DNA from: an uncultured Muribaculaceae bacterium
GTDB lineage: Bacteria > Bacteroidota > Bacteroidia > Bacteroidales > Muribaculaceae
Direction: 5' to 3'
Assembly: GCA_910578095.1 (NCBI GenBank)
Contig: CAJTOZ010000010.1
Span: forward strand, 12,160-76,159
Length of the DNA: 64,000 nt
The notes beneath the pieces were generated by a model that worked only from the letters and a program-made list of their open reading frames with translations, was not told the DNA's origin and ran no database searches. The translations under genes were made by a program, and so were the position numbers. This document shows, piece after piece, positions 1 through 7,902 of this stretch (positions are counted from its first letter, which is position 1; each line of letters begins with the position of its first letter).

Positions 1-411
1 CCGCAGTACGAAATGGCCAACGAGCAGCTCAACCAGCTCTCGCAGCGATGGCAGCGCGAGGTGGAGCAGGCAGGCAAGGAAGCCGAAGCCATGTATCAGA
101 GCTACCTCGCCGACAAGGTGTTTCTCACGGCCGAACAGGTGAAGAAGCGTGAGGAAGAGATTGTGGCCAAGGAAAAAGCCGCCACGGAATTGCGCTTCAA
201 GTACTTTGGACCCGAAGGCGAGCTCTACCAGAAGCGCCAGACCCTGCTCAAACCCATTCAGGACGATGTGTACAACGCCGTCAAGAAGGTGAGCGAGGAG
301 CGCGGCTATCAGGCTGTGTTCGACCGCGCCTCGTCGTCGGACATCGTTTTTGCATCTCCGCGCATAGACATAAGCAATGAGGTGCTTGCACGCTTGGGAT
401 ATTCCAAATAA
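1..411 (+). CDS. OmpH/Skp-family periplasmic chaperone, 5' truncated by the window edge
   Basis: The frame is open to base 1, so the true start and signal peptide lie upstream. The visible 136 residues are charged and helix-forming, rich in Q/E/K/R, as in the long coiled-coil hairpin of OmpH/Skp. This family holds unfolded outer-membrane proteins in the periplasm. It is followed 57 bases later by a second OmpH gene; tandem ompH genes are common in Bacteroidota, often after bamA, which would lie outside the window. The C-terminal part (about the last 45 residues) resembles the conserved tail of the next gene's product. The family call is firm; the exact role is inferred. Confidence 0.8.
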   Translation, partial: PQYEMANEQLNQLSQRWQREVEQAGKEAEAMYQSYLADKVFLTAEQVKKREEEIVAKEKAATELRFKYFGPEGELYQKRQTLLKPIQDDVYNAVKKVSEERGYQAVFDRASSSDIVFASPRIDISNEVLARLGYSK

Positions 412-417
412 AATTGC

Positions 418-425
418 TATCTTTG
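418..425 (+). promoter_or_regulatory. Bacteroidota -7 promoter element (TATCTTTG) for the second ompH gene
   Basis: It matches TAnnTTTG and sits 43 bases before the start codon, just after the stop of the upstream ompH gene. The second copy can therefore be transcribed independently of the first. Confidence 0.6.
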
Positions 426-468
426 CACCTATACTAACCACGTAAAAACAAAAACCAACATAAAAGAT

Positions 469-975
469 ATGATTAAGAAACTCATTCTTGCAGTGCTCGT
501 AGCTCTGCCCTTCTCTGCTTTCGCTCAGAAATTCGGTGTAGTGGACCTCGACAACGTGTTCCAGGCAATGCCCGAAACTGCCACTGCCCAGACCCAGCTC
601 ACCGACGCATCCAAGAAATACGAGGACGAATTCCAGAAGCTCCGCGAGGAAGTGGACAAACTCTTTGCCGAGTATCAGAACCTTCAGAAGGATCCCGCCA
701 CTCCCGATGCCATCAAGGAACGCCGTCTCAACGAACTGCAGGAGCGCGACCAGAAAGTGCAGCAGTTCCGCAACACCGCCAGCCAGGATCTGGCCCGTCT
801 GCAGGAACAGCTGATGGCCCCCATCCAGCAGAAAATCGGCGATGCCGTGAAGTCTGTGGGTCAGGAAGGCAGCTTCACCTTCATTTTCCCCAACGAGCAG
901 GGTCTGCTCCTTTACACAGGCAATGATGTGACCGACGTTACCCCTCTCGTAAAGGCTAAGCTCGGCATCAAATAA
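469..975 (+). CDS. OmpH/Skp-family periplasmic chaperone
   Basis: This complete 168-residue protein starts with a signal peptide (MKKLILAVLVALPFSAFAQ, cleavage expected after AFA). A long charged helix rich in Q/E/K/R follows (about residues 40-120), the hallmark of the OmpH/Skp coiled-coil hairpin. Members form trimers that cage unfolded outer-membrane proteins on the way to the Bam complex. Length is normal for the family. It has its own promoter element and a strong terminator just downstream, so it is probably monocistronic, with possible readthrough from the upstream copy. Confidence 0.88.
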   Translation: MIKKLILAVLVALPFSAFAQKFGVVDLDNVFQAMPETATAQTQLTDASKKYEDEFQKLREEVDKLFAEYQNLQKDPATPDAIKERRLNELQERDQKVQQFRNTASQDLARLQEQLMAPIQQKIGDAVKSVGQEGSFTFIFPNEQGLLLYTGNDVTDVTPLVKAKLGIK

Positions 976-1003
976 TAGTCCGACCACTATTTTTCAAAGC
1001 ATA

Positions 1004-1037
1004 AAAGCGGCTGCTCCCGGAGTTGCCGCTTTTTTTT
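1004..1037 (+). terminator. Intrinsic terminator after ompH
   Basis: AAAGCGGC pairs with GCCGCTTT, extended inside by CTCC/GGAG, and is followed by a run of eight T. It lies 28 bases after the ompH stop. Confidence 0.85.
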
Positions 1038-1084
1038 GCCGGTGTATGAAAAATACGGCACAGGCCGTAATTCCGGTGTAACAT

Positions 1085-1260
1085 CGTATGGCGAGGGTAC
1101 AGAAGGACAAAAGGACATGAGAAACAAAAGAGCTTACAATCAATAAAATAACTTATGTATCTTATGCTCTTTTGTCCTTTTGTGCCTTCGCTGTACGAGA
1201 TCGCATATAACTATGCACCGTAATTCAGGCTTGTGTCCAAGTACTGTAATTTTGGGCACG
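1085..1260 (+). repeat. Dispersed intergenic repeat family A, copy 1
   Basis: This fills most of the 440-base gap between ompH and lrgA. The left arm (GAGGGTACAGAAGGACAAAA) is mirrored by a right arm (TTTTGTCCTTTTGTGCC) around an AT-rich centre containing AATCAATAAAATAACTTATG. A 3' segment resembling CACCGTAATTTCGGCTTGTG follows and ends near a TTTGGGCAC motif. The same layout recurs near 35.2, 49.7, 50.0, 54.9 and 56.3 kb, always intergenic and in the same orientation. No coding potential or transposase is seen in it. Confidence 0.75.
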
Positions 1261-1338
1261 TGAGACGGGAAAACATGCGCACGGCAGCTATGTAATGTTA
1301 ACTATGGAACTTTTGCAGATAATCATTAAAAAAAATCG

Positions 1339-1346
1339 TATCTTTG
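1339..1346 (+). promoter_or_regulatory. Bacteroidota -7 element (TATCTTTG) for lrgAB
   Basis: It matches TAnnTTTG 69 bases upstream of lrgA. The resulting leader contains the 10-bp hairpin at 1364-1389. Confidence 0.6.
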
Positions 1347-1363
1347 CAGCCAACAAAAGTAAC

Positions 1364-1389
1364 GCCTCCATGAAAATCCTCATGGGGGC
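1364..1389 (+). promoter_or_regulatory. Hairpin in the lrgAB leader
   Basis: GCCTCCATGA pairs with TCATGGGGGC (10 bp, one G-U pair) around a 6-base loop and is followed by the T-rich ATTTTATTTAC. It lies wholly within the 5' leader, 26 bases before the lrgA start. It could be a weak attenuator or a translation-control element; this is inferred from sequence only. Confidence 0.4.
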
Positions 1390-1415
1390 ATTTTATTTAC
1401 TCATCTCTGTATCTG

Positions 1416-1784
1416 ATGATATTGCAATTCGGCGTATTGTTCGCCTATCTCGCTCTCGGCGAGCTTATCGTATGGGCCACCGGGCTGCCCGTTCCCTCCA
1501 GCATTATCGGTATGCTGCTGCTCACAGCCTCGCTGAAGGCCGGCATCATAAAGCAGCGCCATGTGGCCCGCCTGGCCGACTTTCTTGTGCGTAACCTCGG
1601 TTTCTTCTTTGTTCCGGCCGGAGTAGGGCTTATGAACTGCCTTGGCCTTATTGCCGACCAATGGCTGCCCATCGTGGGGGCCTCCGTGGGCAGTACGGTG
1701 GTGATAATAGCCGTTACGGGCTGGACCCACCGCGCCGTGCGCAAAAGCCTGTCGAGAAAAAAGACCACATCCGCCACAATCTGA
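1416..1784 (+). CDS. lrgA: LrgA/CidA-family holin-like membrane protein
   Basis: The 122-residue protein has about four hydrophobic helices and the family pattern near the N-terminus: LGELIVWATGLPVPSSIIGM, with PxPxSIIGM. A second conserved block reads FFFVPAGVGLM. CidA/LrgA proteins are holin-like inner-membrane proteins linked to murein hydrolase control, cell death and, more recently, export of small metabolites such as pyruvate. Five bases separate it from lrgB, the classical two-gene arrangement. The start at 1416 keeps the first helix intact; the longer upstream frame at 1295 is out of phase. Confidence 0.88.
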   Translation: MILQFGVLFAYLALGELIVWATGLPVPSSIIGMLLLTASLKAGIIKQRHVARLADFLVRNLGFFFVPAGVGLMNCLGLIADQWLPIVGASVGSTVVIIAVTGWTHRAVRKSLSRKKTTSATI

Positions 1785-1789
1785 CTACA

Positions 1790-2482
1790 ATGGAATTTCT
1801 AAGCAACCCCATATTTCTGCTTGCCGTCACATTCGTTTCCTACATTGGCGCCCAGGCCCTGCAGCGCCGTCTCGGCATCAAGCTGCTCAACCCTATCCTC
1901 GTGTCCATCATAGCCATTATCCTGTTCCTTAACTGTGCGCATATCGACTACGCCACCTACAGCAATGGCGGAAAATATGTGGATTTCTGGCTGAAGCCCG
2001 CTGTCGTGGCCCTCGGGCTTCCGCTGTACCGGCAGTTGTCCACAATCAGAAAGCAGATACTCCCGCTTCTTATCTCGGAGATTGCCGGATGTATAGCCGG
2101 AGTTATTTCCGTCGTGGTCATGGCCAAACTGCTCGGAGCCTCGCACGAGATAATAATGTCGCTTGCCCCGAAAGCGGTGACCACCCCTATAGCCATGGAG
2201 ATTTCCGCCACGGTGGGTGGTATTCCGGCTCTCACGGCCGCCGTGGTGGTGTGCACAGGCATTTTCGGCGGTATGGCCGGCTTCCGCATCATAAAGCTCA
2301 GCCGCATAAAGAGCCCCATTGCGCAGGGCCTCTCAATGGGCACCGCCGCACATGCCGTGGGCACTTCCGCCGCCATGGAACGCGGCGAGCGCTACGGAGC
2401 ATTCTCCTCGCTGGGCCTTACTGTCAACGGCCTCCTCACGGCGCTCCTCACACCGCTCATACTCGGCTTGTTGCACATATGA
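1790..2482 (+). CDS. lrgB: LrgB-family membrane protein
   Basis: At 230 residues this is normal for LrgB/CidB/YohK. Several transmembrane helices are visible. The conserved C-terminal part contains APKAVTTPIAMEIS (family consensus PKSVTTPIA), GIFGGMAG and GTAAHAVGTSAAME. The start was set at 1790 (MEFLSNPIFLLAV), where the hydrophobic protein begins. An in-frame start at 1661 would add a basic tail overlapping lrgA and was rejected. It probably acts with LrgA in the inner membrane; in plants and bacteria LrgAB-like pairs affect lysis and glycolate or pyruvate transport. Its substrate here is unknown. Confidence 0.9.
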   Translation: MEFLSNPIFLLAVTFVSYIGAQALQRRLGIKLLNPILVSIIAIILFLNCAHIDYATYSNGGKYVDFWLKPAVVALGLPLYRQLSTIRKQILPLLISEIAGCIAGVISVVVMAKLLGASHEIIMSLAPKAVTTPIAMEISATVGGIPALTAAVVVCTGIFGGMAGFRIIKLSRIKSPIAQGLSMGTAAHAVGTSAAMERGERYGAFSSLGLTVNGLLTALLTPLILGLLHI

Positions 2483-2526
2483 ATGAGCGCAACGGACTGT
2501 GTTTTGTGTAATTACGAAAAAAATAC

Positions 2527-2534
2527 TATATTTG
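2527..2534 (+). promoter_or_regulatory. Bacteroidota -7 element (TATATTTG) for the CHAT/CHASE2 operon
   Basis: It matches TAnnTTTG 27 bases before the first gene of the operon and is the only such element before the four tightly packed genes at 2561-7894. Confidence 0.6.
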
Positions 2535-2560
2535 CAAAGTCCAACCTAATTTAAATTTAC

Positions 2561-3151
2561 ATGAAACACATTCTCTGCTTTATCATTGCTATTGTTATGA
2601 CAACCGCGGCCAATGCCGCCGAAAACCTCACCGTGGCCGGCAACAATCTGCGCGGCCCCGTAAAAACCTATTCCGTGTATATGGCCGGACTTGCTGCCGG
2701 CACCTGCGAGTTCGACCGGCAGGGGCGCCTTATAAAGGAGACTGATTCCGAAAAAATCGCCACTTACACATGGCACGACAACAACACATTTGACGTAGTG
2801 GTGACCGACCTTGCCGGCAATAAGACCGGAGCAGGCACATATGCCTGGAAAGAAGAAGGCAACATGTTTATCATAGCTATGGGCGACAACGGTGTGGCTC
2901 ATTATCTGGATGAAAACGGACGTCAGCTGATGAAACTGGTGATGGTGGGCGACCGCAAGGTGAACTACTATTACCACTATGATGCCGACGGCAATGTGGT
3001 AGGGTCTACAATAAAATGCGATGGTCAGCCCGATGTGGAGGCCAAGATCATCAATGAAAACATCGACAGCTACGGCAACGCCCGCAAGCAAACGGTGGTA
3101 ATGAACGGCCAGGAGTATCCTGCCCTGTGCAAGTACACATACTACGAATGA
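2561..3151 (+). CDS. Secreted YD-repeat-like protein, first gene of the CHAT/CHASE2 operon
   Basis: The 196-residue protein has a signal peptide (cleavage near ANAA, residues 17-20). It then has a chain of short tyrosine/aspartate/glycine units such as FDRQGRLIKET, YLDENGRQLMK, YHYDADGNVVGS and the closing IDSYGNARKQ...YTYYE. These resemble degenerate YD/RHS-type beta-hairpin repeats found in small exported Bacteroidota proteins. There is no recognisable enzyme motif. Its stop lies four bases before the CHAT gene, so the two are co-transcribed and probably translationally coupled. Location should be periplasm or surface. Its role, possibly ligand or substrate of the neighbouring protease, is only a guess. 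Confidence 0.6.
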   Translation: MKHILCFIIAIVMTTAANAAENLTVAGNNLRGPVKTYSVYMAGLAAGTCEFDRQGRLIKETDSEKIATYTWHDNNTFDVVVTDLAGNKTGAGTYAWKEEGNMFIIAMGDNGVAHYLDENGRQLMKLVMVGDRKVNYYYHYDADGNVVGSTIKCDGQPDVEAKIINENIDSYGNARKQTVVMNGQEYPALCKYTYYE

Positions 3152-3155
3152 TTCC

Positions 3156-6056
3156 ATGCGCCCGTTCCTATTTCTGCTGCTGACGCTGGCGGGCAGTATT
3201 GCTGCCGGCGCGCGGCAGAGTGGTGACGCACTCATGGAACAGGCCACTGAAGTCATATTCTTCGATGAGGACTATGCCGCGGCCATTCCCCTGCTCGAGC
3301 GATGCATCGAGGCCTATACTGCCGAGCTCGGCGCAGAAAACCACAAAACGCTCGCCGCATGTTTTGAGCTCGGCGGCGCATATGCCCGCACCGGACGGCG
3401 GAAAGAAGCCGCGGAGTGCTTCATGAGGTTTGCCGCGCATACCCATCTCGCACCAGCGGACGCATACCTCAAGGCCATCAGACTGTTTGAGGAAGAAGGC
3501 GACCAACCGCGGGCCGATTCCCTTTATGCGGCCGCGCATGAATGGCATAAAAAAGCACCGACATGGCGCGATGACATGCGCAACATCTATCTGCGCCAGT
3601 ACAACCATGCCATTGATGCGCGGGATCTGGCCGAGGCCGGCCGCATCGCTTCCATGCAGCTCGAGTTGCTCGACTGTAAGGTTGGCGCCAACCCGCGCAC
3701 ACGCATGCGCGTGATGGCGGAACTCGCCGAGGTGGCCGCACACAGCGGCAATACAGCCATATTGATGAAATATGGCCCGCTTCTCGTGGATGCCTACGAG
3801 AGCATTCCCGAAGCATCACGACACGCCGATGCGCAGGCCATGTCGCTGTGCGTGCCCGTGGCCATGTACTATAGCATGACCGGCCGCCATGCACAGGCCG
3901 ACGGCGTGTGGCGCACAGCCATGACCATGAAGCGCCCTGCCGAAACAATGGAAGCGATGCGCACCGGCTACGCCACATTCCTCAGCGACAACGGGCGCTC
4001 GGCCGAGGCCTTCGGTATGTACTCGCAGGCGGCGGCTGCCTATGCATCGGCAGGTGACTATGCGGCTGCGGCGCGGGCTGCATTCAGCATGGCCACCTTG
4101 GCCCGGCAGGTGAAGGACTGGAGCAGGCTACGCGAGGCGTGCTCGATGGCTGCTTCTTTCACCGATGCGTTGCGGGACTCCGGAAACTATACCGGAAGTG
4201 ATGCCGCCGATATCAACAGCGCTCTTGCATCGCTGTACTTCGACCTTGGCGACTACGACCGTGCGGCCCCGATCTACGAGCAAGTGCTCGACTACTACAG
4301 CCGTTCAAACATGCCTCTGGCCACCGCCATGACACTCGTAAATCTGGGGGCGTGCCGCTATAGGGCCGGCCACCCTGAAGAGGCTGTGGGGCTTTACCGC
4401 CGGGCATCGTCGGTCGTTGATCTGCAACTTTATCCCGAACTCAGCCTTACCATAGGCTCCAACACAGGCTCCGCCCTGGCCGGCATGGGCGATGTCGCGG
4501 GTGCGGCAGGGCAATTTTCGGCTGTGCTCGGGCGGCTGCGCGATGTCATGGCATCCGGTTTCGTGTATATGACGGAGGCCGAGCGTCAGGAGTATTGGGA
4601 TGCGAAGAACTATATATTTGACAACATCCATAATCTGCCCGGCGAATCGCCCGACGTGATGCGCCTGCGCTTCGATGCCGCCCTGGCCAACAAGGGCATA
4701 TTGCTTGACGCATCCCTGCGTCTGCGCAGCATTATAGAGCACTCGTGCGACAGCGCCCTGATACGCGATTTTGCCCGGCTCGGCGACTTGCTGCGCCGTC
4801 AGCGCGACGGAGAGGCTGCCGATGGCGTCGACCAGCTCACCCGCAGCTTGCAGCAGCGGGCCTCGGCTTTCGGCGATTACACAGCAGGCGCCCACATGAC
4901 CAGTGCCGATATATGCTCGGCCCTCGGAAGCGATGAGTGTGCCGTGGAGATAGTGCGGCGTGTGGGAACTGACGGACTTTACGAGTATGATGCGCTGATA
5001 GCCGACGCCACAGGGCGGGTGGATGTGGTCTCGCTGCCGTCGCAAAGCTATCTCGACGGCCTCGCCGGCAAAGAGATGTACACCCGTGCGGAAGTGCTGT
5101 CCGATGCCTTCTGGGGGCCGATACTCGAGCGTGCCGGCGAAAAAGGCACCATATATATATCGCCCGATGGCGCGTTTCATGCCATAGCTTTTGAGTATCT
5201 TCCCGTAGGAGGCAAGCCTCTGGCATCCGCGCGAAACATCGTGCGGCTCAGCTCCACCCGTCAGCTGCCTGTGCTGCGGCACCATCTGCAGCCTGCCGGC
5301 ATGGAGCTGTGGGGAGGCCTCGACTATAACAGCGACCTGGATGCAGGCGATGAAGGAGATGCCGCCTCCGGCTTGCGTGGCCTGAGGCTGGCGCAGGGAA
5401 CGCTGCCGTGGCGTTATCTGCCGGGCACACGTGCCGAGGTGGACGATGTGGCGGCCATGGCAGAGGCGTCGTCGCTGCCTTGCGAGGCCGTGCTGTCGGA
5501 GGACGGCACCGAGGATGCGTTTAAAGGATTGTCGGGGCGTGGTCCCGATGTGTTGCACATAGCCACCCACGGATTTTTCTTCCCCAAGCCTGCCGACAGC
5601 ATCCGTGCTCCGGAGCTTCTTAATTCCGGGCTGATTCTCGCCGGCGCCAATAATGTATGGAACGGCGGAAGCACGATATGCGACAACCGCAACGACGGCG
5701 TGCTCACGTCGGCCGAGATCGCACGTCTGGACCTCGCTGCCACGCGCCTTGTGGTGCTGTCGGCCTGCCAGAGCGGCCTCGGCGATATCGCTCCCGAAGG
5801 CGTGTTCGGTCTGCCGCGTGCGTTTAAGAAAAGTGGCGTGGGCAGCATAGTGATGGCACTGTGGCCAGTGGACGATGTGGCCACTAAATATGTCATGACG
5901 GCTTTCTACCGCCATCTGCTGGGCGGCAGCGATCCGCGCCGCGCTCTTGCCGCCGCGTGCAGCGACCTGACTTGCGAGAAACTGGTACGTCCCGACGGCA
6001 CTGTGGCCGATGGTGCCGATCCGGCACTGTGGGCGGCATTTGTAATAATGGACTGA
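3156..6056 (+). CDS. Exported TPR-CHAT protein (caspase-like protease)
   Basis: The 966-residue protein begins with a probable signal peptide (hydrophobic residues 4-17, cleavage near GAR). A helical TPR array spans roughly residues 30-460, with repeats such as LASLYFDLGDYDRAAPIYEQ and LVNLGACRYRAGHPEEAVGL. The C-terminal CHAT domain (about 640-966) includes the family block ISPDGAFHAIAFEYLPVGG. The clan CD dyad is intact: His805 in HIATHG and Cys871 in LSACQSGLGD. CHAT proteases (separase/caspase relatives) cut protein targets; the TPR usually senses or recruits a partner. An exported CHAT protein is unusual compared with the cytoplasmic CRISPR-Craspase-type enzymes. It sits between a secreted protein and a CHASE2 membrane protein. 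The domain call is strong; substrate and trigger are unknown. Confidence 0.88.
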   Translation: MRPFLFLLLTLAGSIAAGARQSGDALMEQATEVIFFDEDYAAAIPLLERCIEAYTAELGAENHKTLAACFELGGAYARTGRRKEAAECFMRFAAHTHLAPADAYLKAIRLFEEEGDQPRADSLYAAAHEWHKKAPTWRDDMRNIYLRQYNHAIDARDLAEAGRIASMQLELLDCKVGANPRTRMRVMAELAEVAAHSGNTAILMKYGPLLVDAYESIPEASRHADAQAMSLCVPVAMYYSMTGRHAQADGVWRTAMTMKRPAETMEAMRTGYATFLSDNGRSAEAFGMYSQAAAAYASAGDYAAAARAAFSMATLARQVKDWSRLREACSMAASFTDALRDSGNYTGSDAADINSALASLYFDLGDYDRAAPIYEQVLDYYSRSNMPLATAMTLVNLGACRYRAGHPEEAVGLYRRASSVVDLQLYPELSLTIGSNTGSALAGMGDVAGAAGQFSAVLGRLRDVMASGFVYMTEAERQEYWDAKNYIFDNIHNLPGESPDVMRLRFDAALANKGILLDASLRLRSIIEHSCDSALIRDFARLGDLLRRQRDGEAADGVDQLTRSLQQRASAFGDYTAGAHMTSADICSALGSDECAVEIVRRVGTDGLYEYDALIADATGRVDVVSLPSQSYLDGLAGKEMYTRAEVLSDAFWGPILERAGEKGTIYISPDGAFHAIAFEYLPVGGKPLASARNIVRLSSTRQLPVLRHHLQPAGMELWGGLDYNSDLDAGDEGDAASGLRGLRLAQGTLPWRYLPGTRAEVDDVAAMAEASSLPCEAVLSEDGTEDAFKGLSGRGPDVLHIATHGFFFPKPADSIRAPELLNSGLILAGANNVWNGGSTICDNRNDGVLTSAEIARLDLAATRLVVLSACQSGLGDIAPEGVFGLPRAFKKSGVGSIVMALWPVDDVATKYVMTAFYRHLLGGSDPRRALAAACSDLTCEKLVRPDGTVADGADPALWAAFVIMD

Positions 6057-6068
6057 GGATATGGTGGT

Positions 6069-7103
6069 ATGAAACGTTTCGTCCGTACTCTGCTGATCGT
6101 GCTCCTTACGCTGGTATTGTCGTGGTTCGTGGTCTACGACCTCGGCTCCATCAGCTATTTCGCTCCCATGGAGAAGGCTTCGGACTACGAAACTTCGGAT
6201 TTTTATCAGACAGTGGCGGCCTCCAGGCCTGTGCGCCGCCTGTGCGACAAGGTGGTGCTTGTGCCTGTAGACGGATTGTCGCGGGCGGAGATTGCGGAGG
6301 TGATATCGCAGGTGGCTTTCTGCGCGCCTGCCGCCACAGGCGTCGATCTGCTGTTCGGCTATCCACAGCCGGGCACAGACGAGGAGCTGCGCGAGGCCAT
6401 AGCCTCGTTGCCGGTGGCTGTCGTGCCCGACACATCGGCCTATATCTATGCCGATGTGCCGGGGCTGCGCCAAGGCGGCGTGGAGCTTGAGGCGGAAAGC
6501 CGGTTGGGCACCATACGCCGCTACCGCAGCGCCGGCAGTATGGCCGGCGAGCTGGCTCTTGCTTCCGGGAGGGCGCCAGTGGCAGCCGGAGGATTGCTGG
6601 AATTCGGTTTCTACGATTTTGAAACGGTGTATCCGGGGGAGATACTTGACTCCGAGACGACCTTGAATGGCGCCATAGTGCTGATAGGAACTCTTGCCGA
6701 TGTTTCCGACATGCATCCCACGGCTGTGGGCGCCGACACGCCCGGAATGCTCATTCATGCCACCGCCATAGCGTCCATGCTTGCCGAGAGGCCGGTGCGC
6801 ACGCCTCCGGAATGGTTCGACTGGCTGCTGGCGGTGGTGCTGTGCGCGGCGTTTGTCCATGCCAATCTGCGGCTGAAGGAGCGTGAGGGCGGCGAATTGC
6901 TGATGCGTCTGCTCCAGTTGGGCATGTTGCTTATGATAATAGCGGCCGGCACGTTGCTCTATCTGCATCTGCGCGTGAACGTGAATTTCGGGCGTCCGCT
7001 GCTCATGGTGGGCACGGCGGCCCTATCCGTAGATGTATGGTGTGGCGCGATGGCCCTGAGAAGATATATGAGAAATAAAACACGTAAAAAGGAAAAAGCA
7101 TGA
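6069..7103 (+). CDS. CHASE2-domain membrane protein without output domain
   Basis: The 344-residue protein has an N-terminal transmembrane helix (about residues 5-24) and a CHASE2 sensor domain of about 200 residues. CHASE2 signatures are visible: ATGVDLLFGYP, and GAIVLIGTLADVSDMHPT followed by GADTPGMLIHATAIASML. Three more hydrophobic helices (about 255-335) and a short basic tail ending RNKTRKKEKA follow. CHASE2 is an extracytoplasmic ligand-sensing domain normally attached to kinases, cyclases or GGDEF domains; none is present here. It starts 12 bases after the CHAT gene and overlaps the next gene by four bases. It may be the membrane anchor or sensor for the periplasmic CHAT protease (inference). 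Confidence 0.85.
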   Translation: MKRFVRTLLIVLLTLVLSWFVVYDLGSISYFAPMEKASDYETSDFYQTVAASRPVRRLCDKVVLVPVDGLSRAEIAEVISQVAFCAPAATGVDLLFGYPQPGTDEELREAIASLPVAVVPDTSAYIYADVPGLRQGGVELEAESRLGTIRRYRSAGSMAGELALASGRAPVAAGGLLEFGFYDFETVYPGEILDSETTLNGAIVLIGTLADVSDMHPTAVGADTPGMLIHATAIASMLAERPVRTPPEWFDWLLAVVLCAAFVHANLRLKEREGGELLMRLLQLGMLLMIIAAGTLLYLHLRVNVNFGRPLLMVGTAALSVDVWCGAMALRRYMRNKTRKKEKA

Positions 7104-7894
7104 AATATGTCATTACCATTCTGGTGGCGTTGCTTGCCGGTTTATGCCTTTCGGCCGCTCCGCGCTACCGTGTGCTGAAAGTGCGCGGCAATGTGGAGAT
7201 CGAGGACCATGCCGGGCGCCGCGCGGCCCATGTGCGCGAAGCGGCCGGGCCCGCAACCGTGTTTCATATTCCTGACGGCGCGTCGGTGGCACTGCTCGAC
7301 AACGAAACCAAGGCTGTGTATTATTCCACGTTTGGCGGCCGCACCACGGCGCGCGTGATAGTGCGCGAGGCGCGCAAGAAAGCCGATGCCACTACTGCGG
7401 CCATAGGTTCGGCCGTGCTGTCGTCCATGAGCGGTTCGGCTGCCGGCACCGGTGCGCCCAAAGGCGTGTCGCACCGCGGCGAGGATTCGCCTTCCGGCGC
7501 CGATCTCGCTGTGGCCAATGCTGTGCGCCTCGGGCAGGGTGCGGGCGATATGGCTGTGGCGTGTGAGGTGGTGGCCGGGGAGGACTCGGTGTGGCATGCG
7601 GTGGTTGTGAACCGTGCAGGCGCGCCTGCATACGTCAATATCGCTGTGTGCGGAGCGGAGCCGAGATTGCTGCTTAATGTGGGCTACGACGCCGGAATGC
7701 CTTGTCTGCTGGCAGGAGAGGGCCGCACCGAGCTTACGCAATATACTTTCCACGGGGCTGTTCCCGATAGTGCCGCCGTGGTGGTGTGCGGGGAGCCTTT
7801 TGATGTACCGGCTGTAAATATGCTGCTCAAGCGGGGCGACGTGCCGGACGTGCCGGCCGATGCCCCGCTCGTGACGTTGCGGCAGCTGGATTGA
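7100..7894 (+). CDS. Secreted protein of unknown function, last gene of the CHAT/CHASE2 operon
   Basis: The start overlaps the CHASE2 stop (ATGA), implying translational coupling. The 264-residue product has a signal peptide (cleavage near LSAAP, residues 18-21). An N-terminal block, VLKVRGNVEIEDHAGR followed by IPDGASVALLDNETKAVYYS, is reminiscent of FecR-like beta domains, though too divergent to assign. A low-complexity Ala/Ser/Gly linker (about 95-140) and a second beta-rich half follow, the latter with AVVVNRAGAPAYVNIAVCG. No catalytic motif is visible. It is probably a periplasmic or surface component of the same system. Confidence 0.6.
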   Translation: MKYVITILVALLAGLCLSAAPRYRVLKVRGNVEIEDHAGRRAAHVREAAGPATVFHIPDGASVALLDNETKAVYYSTFGGRTTARVIVREARKKADATTAAIGSAVLSSMSGSAAGTGAPKGVSHRGEDSPSGADLAVANAVRLGQGAGDMAVACEVVAGEDSVWHAVVVNRAGAPAYVNIAVCGAEPRLLLNVGYDAGMPCLLAGEGRTELTQYTFHGAVPDSAAVVVCGEPFDVPAVNMLLKRGDVPDVPADAPLVTLRQLD

Positions 7895-7902
7895 ATCGGG
7901 TG

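Noticed and set aside
1295..1594. Plus-strand frame starting before the lrgA promoter
   Set aside because: It begins upstream of the -7 element, is out of phase with lrgA and reads Arg/His-rich shadow sequence.
4305..6968. Minus-strand open frame (887 codons) antisense to the CHAT and CHASE2 genes
   Set aside because: Arg/His/Gln-rich translation with no motif; the plus strand has intact CHAT catalytic residues and CHASE2 blocks.
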